A stretch of DNA of 20,658 nucleotides, from positions 1 through 20,658 of the IMG/VR virus record IMGVR_UViG_3300008266_000622; one strand, 5' to 3'. Under the pieces are notes generated by a model. The model did no database searches and had not been told where the DNA came from. It worked only from the letters and a program-made list of their open reading frames with translations. Both the position numbers and the translations under genes were made by a program. The DNA is from a virus. Below, piece after piece: positions 16,950 to 20,658 of this stretch. Numbering within the stretch: position 1 is the stretch's first letter; each line of letters opens with the position of its first letter.

Positions 16950-17438
16950 TTAGTAGTTCAATATAGCATAGTCCATACCTACAGTCATAGTAATGTTTAC
17001 TGCTGTATTTTCTGTATCGTAGCTATAATCACCAAAGTTAGCATCTTTAATAAATGCGCCTACAAGTACCCATTGGCTTACAATATCACCTACAGGACCT
17101 AAAACGTTAAGTTCAAGTCGCTTTTTGTAGAAATCAGAGTAACCATCTCTACCTGTTACAGATTCGTGTGATAAACGAACCCATTCCATGATTGTCTGTG
17201 CACCAGAAGGAGTAATTGGGTCAAATAATGTCATAGTCACATCACCCCAAGTGGTTTTACCCTTAACTTTTCTTTGAACGTTGATGTGATTTAATATTAC
17301 TTCACCTTGTTGTAAATTTACAGCGCTCATACCTTTGATCATATAAGCGGGTACGTTATCCAATGACACCTGGAACCTATGGGGTTGTTTAGGTTCAAAT
17401 GGTTCAAAGAACATTTCATCGTAATTTAATATTGCCAT
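16950..17438 (-). CDS. gp19: Tail tube protein (gp19-like), 162 aa
   Basis: Major tail tube subunit. It forms the hexameric rings of the inner tube inside the contractile sheath. The length matches the T4 gp19 family (about 163 aa). Features in order: PKQPHRFQVSLDNVPAYMIKG near residues 17-37, the polymer-interface loop INVQRKVKGKTTWGDVTMTL at about 53-72, then DPITPSGAQTIMEWVRL, and the closing strand ENTAVNITMTVGMDYAILNY. The gene follows the sheath by 47 bases, the standard sheath-tube order, and is itself followed by a strong terminator. Start ATG at 17438 has an A-rich leader without Shine-Dalgarno and an ATATTTATAA element about 22 bases upstream. This suggests its own late transcript, in keeping with the high copy number needed. 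Confidence 0.95.
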   Translation of the reverse strand: MAILNYDEMFFEPFEPKQPHRFQVSLDNVPAYMIKGMSAVNLQQGEVILNHINVQRKVKGKTTWGDVTMTLFDPITPSGAQTIMEWVRLSHESVTGRDGYSDFYKKRLELNVLGPVGDIVSQWVLVGAFIKDANFGDYSYDTENTAVNITMTVGMDYAILNY

Positions 17439-17459
17439 TTTCTTAGTTTTTTTATTTGT

Positions 17460-17469
17460 TTATAAATAT
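17460..17469 (-). promoter_or_regulatory. Candidate late-promoter motif ATATTTATAA upstream of the tube gene
   Basis: Exact 10-mer in the 47-base gap between sheath stop and tube start, followed on the coding strand by ACAAATAAAAAAAC and then the ATG at 17438. Confidence 0.45.
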
Positions 17470-17485
17470 GTTATTTGTTAAAACC

Positions 17486-19204
17486 TTATGCAGGGAAAGT
17501 AGCACCTGTTGGAGTAATATTAAAGTCGAGGTAAATAAATTCAGCTGTTTTAGTTGGCTGTAAGTATATTTGACCTATCAACTCATTTCTGTCAATCACT
17601 TCAGCAGAGTTATTAGTACCATCCATTACTACTTTAAAGGCATACAAACCTTGACGTTGTTGAACTGATTCAAGGTATGGGATAACTTGTGCTAAGAAAA
17701 TATTTCTTGTAGTTTGTGTATTTTGTTCAAATACCAAGTTAGTAGCAATTCTAGAAATATAAGACTTAAGTACAATCAACAAGCGACGAACATTTACACG
17801 ATCAAGAGCCGAAGGCTTACGTTGTAATGTTTTCTGACCATAAACTGCAGTACCAGTACCTGGGAATGAAGCTAATGGGTTAACATTGCTGAGGTATAAC
17901 TCATCACGTTGGGCTACACTTAATTTGTATTCAGCGCGGATTACTCTGGTTAAGCCACCTCTGTTAATACCTGCAGGTGCGAACCAAGGCTCAGCAACAC
18001 TGTCGTTAAACGCATATACTCCTGGGATAAATGTTGAGGCTGGAGCCCAAACTGTTCTACCAGTAGTAGTGTCTCTAGTAGAAACCCAAGGCCAATAAGT
18101 AGCAGCATATGAAGTATCTAAGTTATTAGCTTGAGCAGTTGCAGAACTAACTGTTCCACCGTAGTTTAACAAATCAAGTACATAAATATTATCACCTCTG
18201 TTTTGAGTGTTTTGGATAATGGTATCAATCTTAGCGCCATGGGTACCTAAACTGTAGATCAGACCAGGAGTATAGAGAGCATTAAATTTATAGTCGTCAT
18301 TAGACATCAAAGCAATAGCATTTGTGTAACTACCAGCTGTTAATCCTTGAGTATTGTTTTCAGTAATATCACTATAGAATTTAACCCCAGCTATAATATC
18401 ACCTGTAGCACCAGCAAATGCACCTGTTTGAGCTATTGGTAAAGAAGCAGTGTATGAAGCAACTGCAATTTGACCTGCTGAATTAAGGTAATTAGGGGTT
18501 GGGTTGTTTACTGATTTGACTCTTACGTATCTTGAGCGGTTAGCATAATCACCAGTAATATTTAATTGGTTATTAACTACATCATAATTAAATGCATAGT
18601 TACCAATTACTGCTTCAATGTAATTTGAAGCAAGTGGGTCTAATGATATTTGAGTCCATTGCTCTAAAACAATGGGGCTATTAGTATTGTCATCACCTCT
18701 TCTAATTAACAAGGTAAATGTACCTGAAGAAGTATTTGGTGATACGATTTCCCAACGTAAGTTGTTAACTGATCCGCTTACTAAGCCTCCTTTTGAGTCT
18801 TGAGCACCTGCACTGTTCATAATAACACCTTCAGAAAGTGTTTCTAATTCAAATGCAGGTTGGTTAGCAGCAGCTGTGCTTGAAGAAATAGCAGCAGTAG
18901 CAGGAGCCCATTCTAATGAATTTGATACTACACGAGTAATCATCAATGTTTCACCACCATTTTGGAAGTAGTTAAAAGCAGCAATGGATGTAAAGTAAGA
19001 ATAAGGAGCACCACCGCTAATAAGAAGATCACCAAATGTGGCTGCAAAATCACTATAAGTAGTTACTAGAGTAGGGACACCAATAGGACCTCTAACTGTA
19101 GGGCCTATGATGGCTGCTCCTACAGCGGGGGGTCGTTGGTTTATAAAGGATGTATCATTTTCTCTTGCTAATACACCCGGGGAAAGTAAAACGTTAGTCG
19201 CCAT
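17486..19204 (-). CDS. gp18: Contractile tail sheath protein (gp18-like), 572 aa
   Basis: Sheath subunit that surrounds the tube and contracts to drive it through the envelope. The N-terminus is diagnostic: LLSPGVLARENDTSF, then AAIIGPTVRGPIGVPTLV, TYSDFAATFGD, and a FNYFQNGGETLMITRVV segment. The variable surface domain lies at about residues 110-290. The C-terminal core (about 440-572) has RRLLIVLKSYISRIATNLVFE, TRNIFLAQVIPYLESVQ and the closing IYLQPTKTAEFIYLDFNITPTG strand that links subunits. It is shorter than T4 gp18 (659 aa), consistent with smaller protruding domains. It is followed by the tube gene. The start ATG at 19204 lies behind a 68-base gap with a one-mismatch copy of the conserved promoter-like element. 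Confidence 0.96.
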   Translation of the reverse strand: MATNVLLSPGVLARENDTSFINQRPPAVGAAIIGPTVRGPIGVPTLVTTYSDFAATFGDLLISGGAPYSYFTSIAAFNYFQNGGETLMITRVVSNSLEWAPATAAISSSTAAANQPAFELETLSEGVIMNSAGAQDSKGGLVSGSVNNLRWEIVSPNTSSGTFTLLIRRGDDNTNSPIVLEQWTQISLDPLASNYIEAVIGNYAFNYDVVNNQLNITGDYANRSRYVRVKSVNNPTPNYLNSAGQIAVASYTASLPIAQTGAFAGATGDIIAGVKFYSDITENNTQGLTAGSYTNAIALMSNDDYKFNALYTPGLIYSLGTHGAKIDTIIQNTQNRGDNIYVLDLLNYGGTVSSATAQANNLDTSYAATYWPWVSTRDTTTGRTVWAPASTFIPGVYAFNDSVAEPWFAPAGINRGGLTRVIRAEYKLSVAQRDELYLSNVNPLASFPGTGTAVYGQKTLQRKPSALDRVNVRRLLIVLKSYISRIATNLVFEQNTQTTRNIFLAQVIPYLESVQQRQGLYAFKVVMDGTNNSAEVIDRNELIGQIYLQPTKTAEFIYLDFNITPTGATFPA

Positions 19205-19243
19205 GTTATTAAATTGTTTTAATTGTTTTTAATTGGGGTTTGT

Positions 19244-19253
19244 TGATAAATAT
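19244..19253 (-). promoter_or_regulatory. Candidate late-promoter motif (ATATTTATCA variant) upstream of the sheath gene
   Basis: One-mismatch copy of the intergenic 10-mer, reading ATATTTATCA on the coding strand, about 40 bases before the sheath ATG. The 68-base gap is otherwise A/T-rich and contains two similar AATTAAAA blocks near the start. Confidence 0.38.
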
Positions 19254-19272
19254 CCTAAAAAGACTCAAAAAA

Positions 19273-19521
19273 CTAGGCGCTTACGAATTCTCCCTTTTCT
19301 AAATTGATGGTTCCGTCACCATATTTATCTTGGAGTTGTTTGCCTAAAACTTCTTCTTTTTGTTTTAGTTTTTCGTATTCAAGTTTTAGTTTTTGTTTTA
19401 TAGATTCTAATTCTTGAAATTGAATTTCAATAGTACCAAATTTGTCTATTAAAGTAAATCTGTCTTGTTGTACTATTTTTAATTGTGTAATCTCTTCTTG
19501 GGTTAAAACTTTTGTTTCCAT
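19273..19521 (-). CDS. Small coiled-coil phage protein, 82 aa
   Basis: Function not recognised. Residues 1-70 are almost continuously helical and charged, with heptad-like Leu/Ile/Phe spacing (EEITQLKIVQQDRFTLIDKF, then IQFQELESIKQKLKLEYEKL), which predicts a parallel or hairpin coiled coil. The end has a turn and a short DGTINLEKGEF stretch, which could be a beta hairpin. There is no signal peptide or membrane segment. Its position just before the sheath gene suggests a small structural or assembly role in the tail. Other phages carry short coiled-coil proteins with a similar 'LTQEE...IDKFG...GDGTINLE' outline, recalled and not checked here. Start ATG at 19521 has an exact ATATTTATAA element 11 bases upstream. 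Confidence 0.8.
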   Translation of the reverse strand: METKVLTQEEITQLKIVQQDRFTLIDKFGTIEIQFQELESIKQKLKLEYEKLKQKEEVLGKQLQDKYGDGTINLEKGEFVSA

Positions 19522-19532
19522 ATTTTAATTTA

Positions 19533-19542
19533 TTATAAATAT
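19533..19542 (-). promoter_or_regulatory. Candidate late-promoter motif ATATTTATAA upstream of the 82-aa gene
   Basis: Exact copy of the 10-mer filling most of the 21-base gap between the stop of the 68-aa gene and the ATG at 19521. The spacing to the start (11 bases) is the shortest of the five, so it would give a very short or leaderless-type transcript if it is a -10 element. Confidence 0.4.
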
Positions 19543-19749
19543 TTAAGGATTTCCTGGAAAATCTGGAGGTGTTGATAAAGGACTATAAAATATTCCTTCT
19601 GATGTTTCATACCAGTCCCCATATCCTACCATTTCAGTAGTATCTTCTATCATTAAATCATGATCTCCAGGGTATTGATATGGGGTATTACTATCCCATA
19701 CTACAACATCAATTACATAATTTGATTTTATTATTGCCCATCTAGCCAT
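19543..19749 (-). CDS. Small tail-fibre-associated protein, 68 aa
   Basis: Not firmly recognised. The protein opens MARWAIIKSNYVIDVVVWD, continues with NTPYQYPGDHDLM, a GYGDWY motif, and ends in a Pro-rich EGIFYSPLSTPPDFPGNP. This 'A-x-I...V.N-x-I-x-WD...P...G-x-x-Y...G-x-F-x-P-x-x-PP' outline is common in short proteins next to phage tail-fibre genes, where they may be fibre accessory or assembly proteins. It lies 13 bases after the glycine-rich fibre gene, so co-translation with the fibre is likely. No membrane segment. ATG at 19749 has an AT-only leader. Confidence 0.75.
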   Translation of the reverse strand: MARWAIIKSNYVIDVVVWDSNTPYQYPGDHDLMIEDTTEMVGYGDWYETSEGIFYSPLSTPPDFPGNP

Positions 19750-19762
19750 ATTAATTTATTTT

Positions 19763-20658
19763 TTAGTAATATTCAAAAATTAAAACAAAACCATCACCAC
19801 CTCTACCTCCGGTTCCACTTACAGTGCCAACAATAGTAGCTCCTCCTCCACCACCACCAGCAGCCATACTTCCAGATCCTCCATTACCAGCTGAAGCAGC
19901 TGGAGAAGGTCTTCCTCCTGCACCACCATGTCCTCCAGTTCCAATAGAGGCACCAAAAATTAAATTGCTACCACTATAGGAAAGTAAATGACTTATATCA
20001 ATAACAGGAGCTCCATTCTGTCCAACCCCACCAGGTGCTATTCCTGGGGACCCAGATTGTATTAAAGAAGTATAATTATAGATTGCTGAGCCAGATCCAC
20101 CACTCCCAGAAATATTAGTATTTGTTATTCCTCCTCCTCCACCTCCACCAGCTAATAATCTAGAACCATTAAAAGCACTACCTGCGCTAGCACCTGTAGT
20201 TGTTGTTCCTGCAGCACCATCAACACCTGAGTAATAAAAAGGAGGGTATGGGTTAGGAACTGTAGGGGATGTGGGAGCTACATTAGTGCCTGCAAGGCCA
20301 GGGGTTGTGGTTCCACCACTACCTGATGCGCCACCTATACCTCTTAAAAGAACAGTTGATCCTGAGGCGAATGTACTGTTTGCTCCAACATTTCCATTTC
20401 CGCCTGTGAAAGTAATAGATCCAGACCTTCCTGCTCCTCCACTTCCTCCTGCTCCTACAGTTACAGTATAACTACCTGTTGTTAATGAAGATGAAGAAAA
20501 ATAAGCTATGTTTATGCTACCACCAGCTCCTCCTCCTCCTCCAGCTCTGTTGGAGTTAGCTACACCTAATCGCCCACCACCACCACCACCTCCACCACCA
20601 GCGCATACTACTTTTATATATTGTATACCTGAGCCTGTAGGGTAAGTGTAAGTTCCTG
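19763..20658 (-). CDS. Glycine-rich tail fibre / tail-tip adhesin (5' part outside window)
   Basis: The reading frame is open from the right edge to TAA at 19763-19765 and gives 297 residues. These are the C-terminal part of a larger protein. It contains repeated poly-Gly runs (up to eight in a row near 20580-20600) separated by Ser/Thr/Ala-rich segments, with a GIQYIKVVCAGGGG entry and a final GGRGGDGFVLIFEYY. This is the layout of glycine-rich receptor-binding domains that fold as packed polyglycine-II helices, as in the gp38-type adhesins of T-even phages. The entry and exit strands match the usual 'I.V.v.GaGGGGG ... G.V.I.EY' frame. Loops between Gly runs are the likely receptor contacts. 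The small 68-aa gene follows it. Which host receptor is bound cannot be read. Confidence 0.8.
   Translation of the reverse strand, partial: GTYTYPTGSGIQYIKVVCAGGGGGGGGGRLGVANSNRAGGGGGAGGSINIAYFSSSSLTTGSYTVTVGAGGSGGAGRSGSITFTGGNGNVGANSTFASGSTVLLRGIGGASGSGGTTTPGLAGTNVAPTSPTVPNPYPPFYYSGVDGAAGTTTTGASAGSAFNGSRLLAGGGGGGGITNTNISGSGGSGSAIYNYTSLIQSGSPGIAPGGVGQNGAPVIDISHLLSYSGSNLIFGASIGTGGHGGAGGRPSPAASAGNGGSGSMAAGGGGGGATIVGTVSGTGGRGGDGFVLIFEYY

Noticed and set aside
16950-17438. AILNY occurs at both ends of the tube protein
   Set aside because: A five-residue match with different codons; no repeat at DNA level and no known function, so taken as coincidence.
19254-19272. Possible terminator between the 82-aa and sheath genes (CCTA/TAGG flanking T-runs)
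   Set aside because: The stem is only four bases with a loop of more than ten bases and no GC-rich core, so it is not a credible terminator.
20271-20471. Plus-strand open frame rich in Pro opposite the glycine-rich adhesin
   Set aside because: It is the antisense shadow of Gly codons (GGN reads as NCC), lies inside a well-supported minus-strand gene and has no neighbours on its strand.

Overview
The window is a contiguous piece of a tailed-phage (myovirus) genome. It holds most of a contractile-tail gene cluster plus one replication gene. Every supported gene lies on the minus strand. Genes are separated by 13 to about 100 bases or overlap, base composition is strongly AT-rich, and I see no tRNA, rRNA, integrase, transposase or CRISPR array. 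Almost no gene has a Shine-Dalgarno sequence; starts sit behind A/T-rich leaders. That fits a phage of a Bacteroidota-type host, but it is weak evidence and the host cannot be settled from this window. The tail proteins (sheath, tube, gp26-like protein) are of the T4 type, but the gene order is not that of T4.

In the direction of transcription (right to left) the layout is: the C-terminal part of a glycine-rich tail-tip or fibre adhesin (20658-19763, running off the right edge); a 68-aa small protein; an 82-aa coiled-coil protein; the tail sheath (gp18-like); the tail tube (gp19-like); a Rho-independent terminator; a gp26-like baseplate/chaperone protein overlapping a 99-aa ORF (probable tail assembly chaperone pair, possibly joined by a frameshift); a 1404-aa tape measure protein; a 101-aa protein; a 599-aa probable baseplate or tube-junction protein; a 98-aa LysM-like baseplate protein; two tandem paralogous ~1210-aa hub-like proteins; a 182-aa protein of unknown function; and a 5'-complete, 3'-truncated, very compact family A DNA polymerase-like protein that runs off the left edge.

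The genes work together as follows. The tube polymerises at a length set by the tape measure, which the gp26-like/small-ORF pair probably chaperones. The sheath contracts around the tube. The LysM-like, 599-aa and hub proteins form the baseplate and central spike region. The hub proteins carry the enzymes that open peptidoglycan during injection.

Three points stand out. First, the two hub-like proteins share about 987 residues but end in different cell-wall hydrolases: a muramidase/transglycosylase-like domain in one and a CHAP amidase/peptidase domain in the other. Second, the polymerase-like protein keeps the catalytic aspartates and the O-helix Lys/Phe/Tyr but appears to lack most of the thumb and has altered motif A and motif C residues. 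Third, a 10-base motif (ATATTTATAA on the coding strand) recurs in five intergenic gaps just upstream of start codons and looks like a late-promoter element.
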